Positions 18,819 to 26,894 of a stretch of DNA of 64,000 nucleotides are shown here, piece after piece. The notes beneath the pieces are model-generated. The model saw nothing but the letters and a program-made list of their open reading frames with translations. It had not been told where the DNA came from and did not search any database. The stretch is from MED-G105 sp039025235. GTDB lineage: Bacteria > Pseudomonadota > Alphaproteobacteria > Caulobacterales > Parvularculaceae. The DNA lies in NCBI GenBank assembly GCA_039025235.1, contig JBCCOS010000004.1, positions 124,001 to 188,000 of the forward strand, read 5' to 3'. The translations under genes and the position numbers were made by a program. How positions within the stretch are numbered: position 1 is the stretch's first letter; each line of letters begins with the position of its first letter.

Positions 18819-19414
18819 TTTCTGGTTTTATTACCAATAATCGTTCGTCCCCCGCCTTTCAGACGGGGGTTACGCTGATCGAACTGTTAGTTGCGTTGTC
18901 GATCCTTGGCTTTGCTGCCGGACTGGTGGTCCTAAATGCCCCGCCAGCGCGACCGGCGGCTAAATCGCTTGCCGAAGAGATGGCTTCCCGGTTGGTCGCC
19001 GCAAAAGACGCCAGCATTCTAACTGGGGCCTCTCATCGTTTGGAGTTCGCTGGCAGCGATTATCGAATAACGCGATATGCGGGACGTGATGAATGGGTTT
19101 CCATCAGCAACTGGCGTGGTCTACCAGAGCAGGGGGTGGTCCTTTCAATGACAAAGAATGATATAAGTAAGGACAATGCCCTGGCGTTAAATGGTGGATC
19201 TAATGAACCAGAGACGGCACAACTCTTTGACGACTTTGTTCTCACCAATGACAAAGAAAGTACTAAGGAATCTAAAAGAGATGGTATCACAGAGTATTTT
19301 GTGATTGATCCTCTTACGGCAACAAATGCATTTGAAGCCCGTATTGAGGGCGAGCGTACTGTTTGGACCGTAAAGTATAGTGCCGTTGGTGACGTGACGA
19401 TCGTTGGTCAATAG
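18800..19414 (+). CDS. gspH: Minor pseudopilin GspH
   Basis: GspH belongs to the minor pseudopilins near the pseudopilus tip. It has 204 residues. The leader ends at QTG, and the mature N terminus is VTLIELLVALSILGFAAGL with Glu at +5, a standard substrate for the prepilin peptidase. The only upstream start is a TTG at 18800, inside the gspG 3' end, so initiation is probably coupled to gspG translation. The GspH-type globular domain follows (SRLVAAKDASILTGASHRLEF). An insertion rich in Lys/Ser/Asp at about residues 130-165 looks like a surface loop. It is followed 11 bases later by gspI. Confidence 0.93.
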   Translation: MVRSRIISGFITNNRSSPAFQTGVTLIELLVALSILGFAAGLVVLNAPPARPAAKSLAEEMASRLVAAKDASILTGASHRLEFAGSDYRITRYAGRDEWVSISNWRGLPEQGVVLSMTKNDISKDNALALNGGSNEPETAQLFDDFVLTNDKESTKESKRDGITEYFVIDPLTATNAFEARIEGERTVWTVKYSAVGDVTIVGQ

Positions 19415-19425
19415 TCTTAATAAAT

Positions 19426-19815
19426 ATGAACAGCTTTCAAATAAATAAGCAGTACAAAGAGCAACAAACAGGAATTACTCTGATTGAAGTGCTTTTAGCG
19501 CTCACAATATCAGGAGGCGTAATCTTGAGTGTATCAGCACTGATCAGTCAAAACGCACGTTTCATGACAGAAGCACAAGATAGGCTGCTGGCGTCGATCG
19601 CGGCTGAAAATCTGATGGTCGAAGAGTTTGCGAACCGGGCTACACCAACGCTTGGGTCAACCGAAAATCCAATCGATATTGGTCGTCGACGTTTTTTATA
19701 CACGCGTACAGCTCAAAGTGGTTCTCAAGGTTTGGTACAGATCGATTTAGAGTTGCGTCGGAATGAGGACGAGCGCGTGTTAGCACGCTTGTCAGCCGTT
19801 CGGGTGCTACAATAG
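19426..19815 (+). CDS. gspI: Minor pseudopilin GspI
   Basis: GspI nucleates the tip complex with GspJ and GspK. The 129-residue protein has a short leader ending QTG and a mature helix ITLIEVLLALTISGGVILS with Glu at +5. The length and the small domain with ASIAAENLMVEEFANR match the family, where ENL and a nearby Trp/Phe patch are typical. The gene has an ATG start and ends one base before the alternative TTG start of gspJ. Its position between gspH and gspJ is the canonical order. Confidence 0.94.
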   Translation: MNSFQINKQYKEQQTGITLIEVLLALTISGGVILSVSALISQNARFMTEAQDRLLASIAAENLMVEEFANRATPTLGSTENPIDIGRRRFLYTRTAQSGSQGLVQIDLELRRNEDERVLARLSAVRVLQ

Positions 19816-19828
19816 GTTGGGCCGTAGA

Positions 19829-20536
19829 ATGACGAAGACCAATCAAAAGCAAACGGTTTTATTCGTCGCCCAACAGGGCATGACGCTGCCAGAACTTCTA
19901 ATAGCGTTGTCCGTCTTCGCGATGATCGCGTCAGCCGGTGTTTACTCGCTGCGACTAGCGATTGATGGGCGGGAGCAGCTCGCTAGTGCGGATGCCCGCT
20001 TACGTCAGTGGCAAATTACGCGCGCTGTGCTTCGTGAAGACTTTCTTCATTTGGTTCAAAGGCAAGTGCGGGGGCAAGATGGAATCCGTTCACCAAGTTC
20101 TCTTGTCGGGGGGCGGGCCCTAGTGCCGCAGCGTCCTATTGTTGGTGAGACACCTCTCGTTGGGTTTGTCCGCCGCGGTATTCGCAATCAGGATCAATCA
20201 AACCCCCGCTCTGAACTCCAATATATCCAATATGTATTGATTGAAAATCGTCTTGTTCGGCGGATACGAACATATCTTGATGCGGCGCCCGATATAGGTG
20301 GACGTGCCTCCATGTCACAAGACTTGACGCTTATCGACAAGTTAGAGGATGCGACTTTTTCTTTTTTATTTGCTCAAACAACAACCGGTCTGCAATGGGT
20401 TGAGGAATGGCCAACCCAGCAAAGAGAAGCTTCGGCACCACCGGTCGTAAGGTTAACGACGACCAGTGCTGATCTCGGCCAAGTCGACCATCTTTTCTGG
20501 ATCGGGGCAACGGCGCTGGATCTGCAGGTAAAGTAA
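19829..20536 (+). CDS. gspJ: Minor pseudopilin GspJ
   Basis: GspJ pairs with GspI and GspK at the pseudopilus tip. The chosen start is the ATG at 19829 (235 residues); a TTG at 19817 would add four residues. The leader ends at QQG, and the mature helix MTLPELLIALSVFAMIASAG has the Glu at +5. The body contains the family's ADARLRQWQITRAVLREDF and FVRRG, and a late LEDATFSFLF segment. Its stop codon overlaps the gspK start by one base. Confidence 0.93.
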   Translation: MTKTNQKQTVLFVAQQGMTLPELLIALSVFAMIASAGVYSLRLAIDGREQLASADARLRQWQITRAVLREDFLHLVQRQVRGQDGIRSPSSLVGGRALVPQRPIVGETPLVGFVRRGIRNQDQSNPRSELQYIQYVLIENRLVRRIRTYLDAAPDIGGRASMSQDLTLIDKLEDATFSFLFAQTTTGLQWVEEWPTQQREASAPPVVRLTTTSADLGQVDHLFWIGATALDLQVK

Positions 20537-21720
20537 TGCATATGAAATCAACATATTGCTGTTTGCCTAAGAGAGGCTCTGACAAACACCATATCCCTCA
20601 AAATGGCCAACAGGGTGTCGCTTTAATCATTGTACTGTTGTTGACAGCGAGCCTGTCATTTATTGCCCTTGGTGTGACTACTCAAATGAGAGATGCGGTA
20701 TCACGCACACGTGCAGGTAACGATCGTATGACCTTACACTGGCGAGCGCTGAGCACTGAAGTCGTTGCGCAAGTGGCGATTGAAAAGATCGTGCGAGCGA
20801 CAAGCCAGGCCCAAACATCAACGATAACCCCAATCACGTCACTTTTTCTGCGCCCGATTACCGTACCTTTGCCCTCTGGTACGGCAGAGATCGTATTTTC
20901 TGATGCGACGCGTTGCATCAATCTAAATTCCCTTCAACCACGGCGAAATCAGGGCTCATCCGATAAAGCGACAAATCAGTCAGCCAATTCGACAAATCAA
21001 ACCAGACAGAGTGCAATCAACTCCGACGAAGAGCCGGAACAACCAACGGTTGAGCCCGATGCCCAATCTCCGAGCGCCGACCGTGGATTTGTTGCGCCCG
21101 TTCCTGTGCGAGAGTTTCAAACGCTTGCAGTAACGCTCGGACTGTCAGAGGCGACAGCGTCGCGCATAACTGATGTCATCATTGATTGGATTGATACCGA
21201 CGATCAACCAGAACAATTCGGCGCTGAAGATAATTTCTATACAACGCTTCCTGTGCCGTTCAGAACCGGAGGGGGGCTTCTGGCTGATGTTTCTGAAATC
21301 AGATCTATGGAAGGCATTAATAGACAGATTTACCGGCGTCTCGCGCCCTATCTTTGCGCATGGCCTGGGCCAACACGGTCAAAAATAAATATAAATATGC
21401 TGCAGCGACGAGACGCGCCTATTCTTGTGGCTCTGACGGGTGGGGAAATTACCTTAAACGAAGCCAGCGACATTATCGATCGCCAGCCCCCCAGCGGTTG
21501 GGAGTCAATTAATCAGTTCTGGGTGCAGGGTGCTCTCTCAAGGTTAAAGACCACCAATGAATTTCGCCGGAGTCGAACGGCTCTAACCTCTGATTACATT
21601 AAAGTGACGGCTCGACTATCCATTAATGAGATAGATATGGTCGATGCGTTATTATTTCGAATTATCGGGCAGGGTGGGACGGCCCAGATCCTGTCGCGTG
21701 AGTTTGGAGCGCCGTCGTGA
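20536..21720 (+). CDS. gspK: Pseudopilus tip protein GspK
   Basis: GspK caps the pseudopilus. The 394-residue protein is larger than the other pseudopilins and has the family's distinctive mature start, QQG then VALIIVLLLTASLSFIALG, lacking Glu at +5, as expected for GspK. A large alpha domain follows with INLNSLQP, an insertion rich in Gln/Asn/Ser (about 135-180), DVIIDWIDTDDQPEQFGAED and an SAM-like helical region ending SRLKTTNEFRR. The insertion is longer than I would expect, but the frame is intact. It overlaps gspL by four bases. Confidence 0.93.
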   Translation: MHMKSTYCCLPKRGSDKHHIPQNGQQGVALIIVLLLTASLSFIALGVTTQMRDAVSRTRAGNDRMTLHWRALSTEVVAQVAIEKIVRATSQAQTSTITPITSLFLRPITVPLPSGTAEIVFSDATRCINLNSLQPRRNQGSSDKATNQSANSTNQTRQSAINSDEEPEQPTVEPDAQSPSADRGFVAPVPVREFQTLAVTLGLSEATASRITDVIIDWIDTDDQPEQFGAEDNFYTTLPVPFRTGGGLLADVSEIRSMEGINRQIYRRLAPYLCAWPGPTRSKININMLQRRDAPILVALTGGEITLNEASDIIDRQPPSGWESINQFWVQGALSRLKTTNEFRRSRTALTSDYIKVTARLSINEIDMVDALLFRIIGQGGTAQILSREFGAPS

Positions 21721-23000
21721 CCGTACGAATATATTGCCTACTCAGTGAAATGCCATCGGACGACCGCTTGAGGTGGGCGGTCTATGATGGCGATCGACCT
21801 TTGGATCTACTGAAAAGCGATGACGTTGATGTGGTTTCAAATGATGAATTGCTCAGTGGCGACCTAAACGATTTATTTAACTTCGTTGAACAATTAATAA
21901 ACTCGTTGAATACAACTATCGAATTAGTTGGAGTTCTCCCTGGTGAAGCATGCACGATGCGGCAAATGCCAACGCCACCCAAGTCGGGAAAGAAATTTAG
22001 GGCTGCAGCAAACTTATTATTGGAAGATGAGCTGGCACAACCTATCGACGACGTTCATGTGGCCACATCGACACGTACCGGTGTCGACGGCGAAGTCATC
22101 GGTACCGTGATCGCGGTGAAAGAAAAGATCATTTCGGCTTGGGTTGCTTCATTTAAAGAGGCATCGCTTGAGCTCACGGCGCTTACTGTCGATTTTCTTT
22201 GCTTTGAGGCAGCAATGCAAACGGGTGCTGCCGATATTGATAGACGGTCACTCGTGGTTTTTCCAAGCCGCATGCTGTGGTTCGACGGCGCACGCGGCTT
22301 TGCTGCTGAAGTTGGCTTAGCGGGATCCCTTCTTGAAAAACTCGTTGCAGAGAATAACGGCCCAATTGATTTTTATGGATCTGAAAAGCTCTTTATGGCG
22401 CATTTTCAATCTTATGCCACTTATAAAGGTCCGATCGATGAATACCGCTTATTGGGCTATATCCATGACGCCTATGCTTCACCGCGTAAGCCCATCAGCC
22501 TTCTTCAAGGGCCGTATCGCGTTAGAAAAAACATCAGCTTTGATTTGAGCATTTGGCGTCGAGCTTCTGTATTGGCGGCATCTTTTGCACTTGCTTTTTT
22601 TGCGTTACTCGCAATTGAGGGGCAACGCACGAGTGCTAGAGCTGCTCGATATCAGGCGGAAGCGGAACGATTATATACAGAAAATTTTCCAGGTCGTCCG
22701 GTTACAAATATGCGGGCGCGGGTGCGGGCGACCTTGGCATCTGGAGGCGCTAGCTCATTTGCTGATCTATCGGCGCGTTTAAGCATTGCCCTCAAAGCCA
22801 ATGAACGTGTCTCGATCAACCGTATACTTTTTGATACTAGCCGTCAGACATATTCATTTACGATCGCTAGTGACTCCAACAGTGCTATTGACGAGTTTCG
22901 CCAAAGTCTCGCTGCTGCTGGAATCGTTGCCAATGACGCCAGTGGATATCGTCGTTCTGGTGATTTTTGGGTCGGTGAAATGACCGCGTCGTTACAGTGA
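21717..23000 (+). CDS. gspL: Type II secretion platform protein GspL
   Basis: GspL anchors the ATPase GspE to the inner membrane through its actin-like cytoplasmic domain. The 427-residue protein has that domain at about 1-270, one membrane segment near residues 280-300 (ASVLAASFALAFFALLAI) and a periplasmic ferredoxin-like domain that contacts GspM. It starts with a GTG overlapping the gspK stop by four bases. GspL is poorly conserved in sequence, so the assignment leans on domain layout and on its place between gspK and gspM. Confidence 0.88.
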   Translation: MTVRIYCLLSEMPSDDRLRWAVYDGDRPLDLLKSDDVDVVSNDELLSGDLNDLFNFVEQLINSLNTTIELVGVLPGEACTMRQMPTPPKSGKKFRAAANLLLEDELAQPIDDVHVATSTRTGVDGEVIGTVIAVKEKIISAWVASFKEASLELTALTVDFLCFEAAMQTGAADIDRRSLVVFPSRMLWFDGARGFAAEVGLAGSLLEKLVAENNGPIDFYGSEKLFMAHFQSYATYKGPIDEYRLLGYIHDAYASPRKPISLLQGPYRVRKNISFDLSIWRRASVLAASFALAFFALLAIEGQRTSARAARYQAEAERLYTENFPGRPVTNMRARVRATLASGGASSFADLSARLSIALKANERVSINRILFDTSRQTYSFTIASDSNSAIDEFRQSLAAAGIVANDASGYRRSGDFWVGEMTASLQ

Positions 23001-23012
23001 GGGAGCTGTTCA

Positions 23013-23483
23013 GTGTTTGAAGCATGGCGTGACCTTTCTGATCGTGAGCGTATACTGATTAGTATTGCTGCAGTCCTTGCCGTTCTTCTGGTGATTTTGC
23101 AATTTATCGTTTCGCCAATTTATAATTGGCGAGAAACACAAGAAAGAAAGTTGCGGTCTTCAGAAAACCTCTATGAGCTTGTTGCTGAGGCTTCTGCAGT
23201 GGCCGGTGGTGTTCAATCTGCTGAAACAGCGCCCAAGGCTAATGTGCCTATTCGTAAAGCGGTCACAGATTCCGCAAAGTCAAGCGGCGTTAATATTACA
23301 TTTGTTAATGCACGGGATGACGGAACGATCGAGACAAGTACACCGTCAGCCAATCCTGACCGTTTGTATGCATGGCTTGAAAAGCTTCGAAGTGACTATG
23401 GTGTTGGTGTCGCTTATGCAGATATTGCTCGTGATCGCAACGGACTAGATGCCGTACGTGCACGTATAGTACTTGAGAGATGA
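23013..23483 (+). CDS. gspM: Type II secretion protein GspM
   Basis: GspM is a small bitopic inner-membrane partner of GspL. The 156-residue protein opens with the family pattern FEAWRDLSDRERILISIAAV, then one membrane helix (about 16-37) and a periplasmic domain with a coiled-coil start and a circular ferredoxin-like fold. The GTG at 23013 follows GAGGGAG at suitable spacing. It overlaps gspN by four bases. Confidence 0.9.
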   Translation: MFEAWRDLSDRERILISIAAVLAVLLVILQFIVSPIYNWRETQERKLRSSENLYELVAEASAVAGGVQSAETAPKANVPIRKAVTDSAKSSGVNITFVNARDDGTIETSTPSANPDRLYAWLEKLRSDYGVGVAYADIARDRNGLDAVRARIVLER

Positions 23484-24292
23484 GCAGACCAATGTCTATC
23501 ATGAGAAAAATCCTGTTGTTTGGGACGAAGGAAAGGAAAAGCGATTTGCGTTCCCATTGGAATATTGGTTTCATCACATTTTTCCTATCGATCATCGTCC
23601 TCGCCCCGGCAAGTTTACTTACGCCGGTTTTAACGGCCGCAGGGTTGGAATACCGCGCCCTTCAGGGGCGCATTTGGTCAGGGCACGTTCTTGGCCTGAG
23701 TATTAGAGATGTTTATGCTGGCGATCTTGAGTTTAGGTTTGGGCCTTTGTCGCTCGTCACGGGTAAGATTGGTTATTATGTTGAGGCGAAAGGTGGCGCC
23801 GGTGTTGGTGATGGGACTGTATCACTCGGTATTGCTGGTTTGCGTATCAACGATGTGAACGCTCGTTTTGATCTTTCATCGATAAAACAATATTCAATGT
23901 TCGGCTTAGCCTATGACGGCAGTGTGCAGGCGGACGTTGAGGTGCTCGAATGGACGCGTAAAGGCTGCATGACGGCTGCCGGTACTATCAGCACAAATGC
24001 TTTTAGTAATGCGATGAAGCGTTTCTCTGGCGAAGACGTAGAGTTTATTGGTACACTTGAATGTCAAGGCAACGATCTAGCGCTTAAGCTCGATGGACAA
24101 AATTCCAAAGGATCAGCAACCATTGCTGTGAAAGTAACGCCGAATTTGACATATGTGCTTAATGCTATAGTTCAGCCTAAGGAAGAAGTGATCGTTCAAC
24201 GTTTGAAGACGATTGGTTTTGACTTTGCTGCTAATAATGAGCGTTCACTTGTATTCGATGCGCGCGGACCAATCAGAGGACTAGGGAGCTAG
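23480..24292 (+). CDS. gspN: Type II secretion protein GspN
   Basis: GspN is an accessory inner-membrane protein found in only part of T2SS operons; its role is not settled. The 270-residue protein has an N-terminal membrane segment (about 27-50) and a periplasmic beta-rich domain starting LQGRIWSGHVLGLSI, the typical GspN opening, and ending near FDARGPIRG. The ATG overlaps the gspM stop by four bases; other in-frame ATGs are at codons 5 and 8. It is the last recognised gsp gene, followed by a 77-base gap. Confidence 0.88.
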   Translation: MSRPMSIMRKILLFGTKERKSDLRSHWNIGFITFFLSIIVLAPASLLTPVLTAAGLEYRALQGRIWSGHVLGLSIRDVYAGDLEFRFGPLSLVTGKIGYYVEAKGGAGVGDGTVSLGIAGLRINDVNARFDLSSIKQYSMFGLAYDGSVQADVEVLEWTRKGCMTAAGTISTNAFSNAMKRFSGEDVEFIGTLECQGNDLALKLDGQNSKGSATIAVKVTPNLTYVLNAIVQPKEEVIVQRLKTIGFDFAANNERSLVFDARGPIRGLGS

Positions 24293-24369
24293 TGGTGGAT
24301 GACGGGTCGATTTTGACTACTATAATTTCTAATGAGTTAAGATATCCCCATTGTTAGGATAGATCATAA

Positions 24370-24984
24370 ATGACCAAAACCGGCCGCACTTTCCCCGTGA
24401 GCTCAACTTTATCAATTATTCTTCTGTTTTTAGCGGTCACGGGGTGTGAGACCGCAAAAAATATTGGTTTTGCGGGAATGTCATCCACACCGCCGCCGAC
24501 TGTTGATGCTGATGATCAGCACTCAAATGCACAAGAGCTTTCCGACAACAAGCAACAAAAATTTGAAAACGACACCGATCTGGTGATCGACCTTGAGAAG
24601 CTGGCCGCGAAACGTACGCTGTTTTCCGCAATTCCATCACCAGCGATTCCACGTGGTACGTGCGGGATGATCCTTTGGACACTTGACGATGAGCAACCTA
24701 CCCCAATTATGCAGTATACGGTCGGGGAGGGTGCAACGATTGCCTTGGGTGGCGCGATCGCGCCCCTAGAACTGGTCGAGACGGCGGGTTCAAGTCGATT
24801 TGGGGTCGCTGAAGAGCAGGCCTTTGTCGGTCCTGGCGGGTTAACGCTTAATGTAAGGGTAAGCTTTGGTTTGGGCTTCGATGGCGGACAGTATTTAGAA
24901 CGCAGTATTCTCGTCATTGAAGACAAACGCGGTTGGCGTAATGTCACTCCTTCTGCTGGGCTCGCCGGCTGTCGGCGGAAGTAA
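24370..24984 (+). CDS. Small lipoprotein of unknown function after gspN
   Basis: I do not recognise a named family. The 204-residue product has a lipoprotein signal peptide with lipobox AVTGC (Cys near residue 26), a low-complexity Asp/Gln/Asn stretch (about 45-75) and a compact C-terminal domain with RGTCGMILWTLDD, GGAIAPLEL and VRVSFGLGFDGGQYLERS. Two conserved-looking cysteines (CGM and the final GCRRK) could form a disulfide. It follows gspN by 77 bases; TTGACT at 24313 hints at a separate weak promoter. Location suggests an outer-membrane accessory of the T2SS, perhaps in the place of a pilotin, but this is inference. Confidence 0.7.
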   Translation: MTKTGRTFPVSSTLSIILLFLAVTGCETAKNIGFAGMSSTPPPTVDADDQHSNAQELSDNKQQKFENDTDLVIDLEKLAAKRTLFSAIPSPAIPRGTCGMILWTLDDEQPTPIMQYTVGEGATIALGGAIAPLELVETAGSSRFGVAEEQAFVGPGGLTLNVRVSFGLGFDGGQYLERSILVIEDKRGWRNVTPSAGLAGCRRK

Positions 24985-24986
24985 TA

Positions 24987-25044
24987 GCCCCTACTTGTGA
25001 TCGTTAAAGCGTGCATCTGCTGTGATCAACGCTTCTTATGGGGC
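24987..25044. other. Nested inverted repeats between convergent genes
   Basis: An outer GCCCC/GGGGC pair encloses an inner AAGCGT/ACGCTT stem with a 16-base loop. It lies in the 125-base gap between the convergent lipoprotein gene and the Lrp gene and could help to end transcription from either side. There is no long T-run. Confidence 0.4.
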
Positions 25045-25109
25045 GTCTGTGCAGATAATGGACGGAAACGATAATCGGTCGTCAGTTGAGCGAAAAATGC
25101 TTTAGATTT

Positions 25110-25571
25110 CTAAAGTGGCAGTGCTGTTGAGTGCTTCAGGCGGCGAAGCGTTATCTGCGATGAGGCGGACGCGACAGATGGGTGGGAAAGAATCCTGTTC
25201 ATAAGGAGCGCTTCAAAACTTGAAACAGATGTCGTGTGAACAATGAGGACGTAATCATGGGCGCCTGTCACCGCATAACATTGCAGAATCTCAGGTGTCA
25301 TTTCAACAAATGTCTCAAAGGCGGTTCGCGCATCAGCATCATAAACTTTCAAATCGACGTAAATGATAACGCTAACCTCGGCACCGATGGATTCGGGATT
25401 GACGATAGCAACGCGTTTTTCGATGACGCCCGATTGTTCCAGATCATTGATCCGACGCCATAATGTTGATTGAGACATCGCCAATTGATCAGCTAAATCG
25501 CGCGTGCTCACGCCCGCATCAGCTTGAAGAGCGCGCAAGATCGAACGATCACTTTCGGTTAATTTAATCAT
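25110..25571 (-). CDS. Lrp/AsnC-family transcriptional regulator
   Basis: This 153-residue protein is a feast/famine regulator. The N-terminal helix-turn-helix is clear (STRDLADQLAMSQSTLWRRINDLE, about residues 22-45), followed by the RAM ligand-binding domain, with GAHDYVLIVHTTSVSSFE near 105-122. These proteins form octamers and respond to amino acids. It is divergent from phhA and hppD with 275 bases between, so local control of aromatic amino-acid breakdown is likely; binding by Phe or Tyr is inference. The ATG at 25571 starts the conserved LTESDRSILRAL. Confidence 0.93.
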   Translation of the reverse strand: MIKLTESDRSILRALQADAGVSTRDLADQLAMSQSTLWRRINDLEQSGVIEKRVAIVNPESIGAEVSVIIYVDLKVYDADARTAFETFVEMTPEILQCYAVTGAHDYVLIVHTTSVSSFEALLMNRILSHPSVASASSQITLRRLKHSTALPL

Positions 25572-25633
25572 ACGAATACTATACCCATCAAAATAATAAT
25601 TTTGAATAATTTTTTCAAAAAAATAGTGAAACT

Positions 25634-25646
25634 ACCAAAATTTGGT
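25634..25646. promoter_or_regulatory. 13-base palindrome, candidate Lrp/AsnC operator
   Basis: ACCAAAATTTGGT is a perfect palindrome around a central A, placed 63 bases upstream of the regulator start in the regulator/phhA divergent region and surrounded by AT-rich DNA. Lrp-type proteins favour such AT-centred palindromes. The link is inference. Confidence 0.45.
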
Positions 25647-25704
25647 CGGAATTTTCAATAGTGATAGGTCATTATCGAAAAATGAATCGGATGGTTTCGG
25701 CGCG

Positions 25705-25813
25705 CTTAAAGCGGCTCTGTTTCAAATGGAATCGTTGAGCGGCTTTAGGTCCCTGTTTTTATGCATTTGCGGGCGCGTGGGCCGGTAGCCACTTGAGCTG
25801 GAAAGGTTTTAGC
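25705..25813 (-). repeat. Bipartite palindromic element, copy E (diverged)
   Basis: Read on the minus strand, it matches the family seen at 45.1, 47.4 and 60.0 kb. The well-kept hairpin pairs AAAGCGGCTC (25708-25717) with GAGCGGCTTT (25737-25746), one mismatch, around a loop containing TTTCAAATGGAATC. The second hairpin is decayed (ATGCATTTGC ... GGAAAGGTTTTAG). It sits just upstream of phhA, so it may be in the phhA leader. Confidence 0.65.
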
Positions 25814-25846
25814 GATCGATTCTATTAAAACGGGAGTGTATCGAGA

Positions 25847-26767
25847 ATGTCAGTGACGCAATCGGCGACTTTTGACGGGGCTTCTGCCTATGGTATTAAA
25901 AACCGCTATGCAAATGCACCGTGTGCTGCTGATTACACAATTGATCAACGATGGGAAACCTATTCCCCTGAGGAACACGATCGTTGGGATCGCCTTTATG
26001 CTCGTATGGCTGCGCTCGTTCCTGGCCGAGCGTGTGAACAGTTCATTCATGCTATTGACCGATTAGAGTTATCGTCGTCCGGCGTTCCGAACATGGCACG
26101 ATTGAGTGATCGCCTTGAAAAAATCACAGGGTGGCGCGTTGTTCCTGTTGCAGAGCTTGTTCCAGATGACGTCTTCTTTGATCACCTCTCTAATAAACGC
26201 TTTCCCGCTGGTGCATTTATCCGCCCCGAACATGAATTCGACTATTTAGAAGAACCAGACATCTTTCATGATATATTCGGTCATGTTCCCATGCTGGCCG
26301 AGCCGGTCTTTGCCGATTTTATGGAAGCTTATGGCAAAGGGGGAAAGCGTGCTCTTCAGTTCGGACAACTCCATAATTTAGCCAGACTTTATTGGTATAC
26401 GGTGGAATTTGGCCTAATTAAAAACCATGATGAGTTGCGAATATTTGGTGCCGGAATTCTATCTTCGCCCCATGAAACCCAATTCTCACTTGAGGATTCC
26501 TCCCCTAATCGGATACAGTTTGACCTCGATCGTGTGATGCGGACGAATTATATCATCGATGATTTTCAAAAGAGCTACTTTGTCATCGATACCTTCGATT
26601 CATTGCTTGAGACTTGTTACCAGGACTTTGCTCCCGTTTATCATCGGCTGAAAGGGCAATCAGATCTTTCGCCTACAGATATTCTCGAAACCGATAGTAT
26701 TTTGCACCGTGGCGATCACAAATACTTTGATAAAAAGAAAACAAAAATGAAAGCGCTTCACGGATAA
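25847..26767 (+). CDS. phhA: Phenylalanine 4-hydroxylase
   Basis: This non-heme iron monooxygenase uses tetrahydrobiopterin and oxygen to convert phenylalanine to tyrosine in the cytoplasm. The 306-residue length fits the bacterial single-domain form. The two iron-binding histidines are in FHDIFGHVPML (about 140 and 145), and the glutamate is in WYTVEFGLI (about 187). RPEHEFDYLEEPD just before is also typical. The next gene, hppD, acts two steps later; the tyrosine aminotransferase between them is not in the window. The ATG at 25847 follows GGGAG. Control by the divergent Lrp-type regulator is likely. Confidence 0.97.
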   Translation: MSVTQSATFDGASAYGIKNRYANAPCAADYTIDQRWETYSPEEHDRWDRLYARMAALVPGRACEQFIHAIDRLELSSSGVPNMARLSDRLEKITGWRVVPVAELVPDDVFFDHLSNKRFPAGAFIRPEHEFDYLEEPDIFHDIFGHVPMLAEPVFADFMEAYGKGGKRALQFGQLHNLARLYWYTVEFGLIKNHDELRIFGAGILSSPHETQFSLEDSSPNRIQFDLDRVMRTNYIIDDFQKSYFVIDTFDSLLETCYQDFAPVYHRLKGQSDLSPTDILETDSILHRGDHKYFDKKKTKMKALHG

Positions 26768-26894
26768 GTGTGCACGGTGGAGCGTTCCCTTCCATCAATG
26801 ACGCAAAAGAAGCACGATAAAACAAAGTTTCTAGAACGACAGGCCAACAAAGAGCCGCAAAAGTTTTCGCAGGCTCTCAATTAATGGAGACGTT

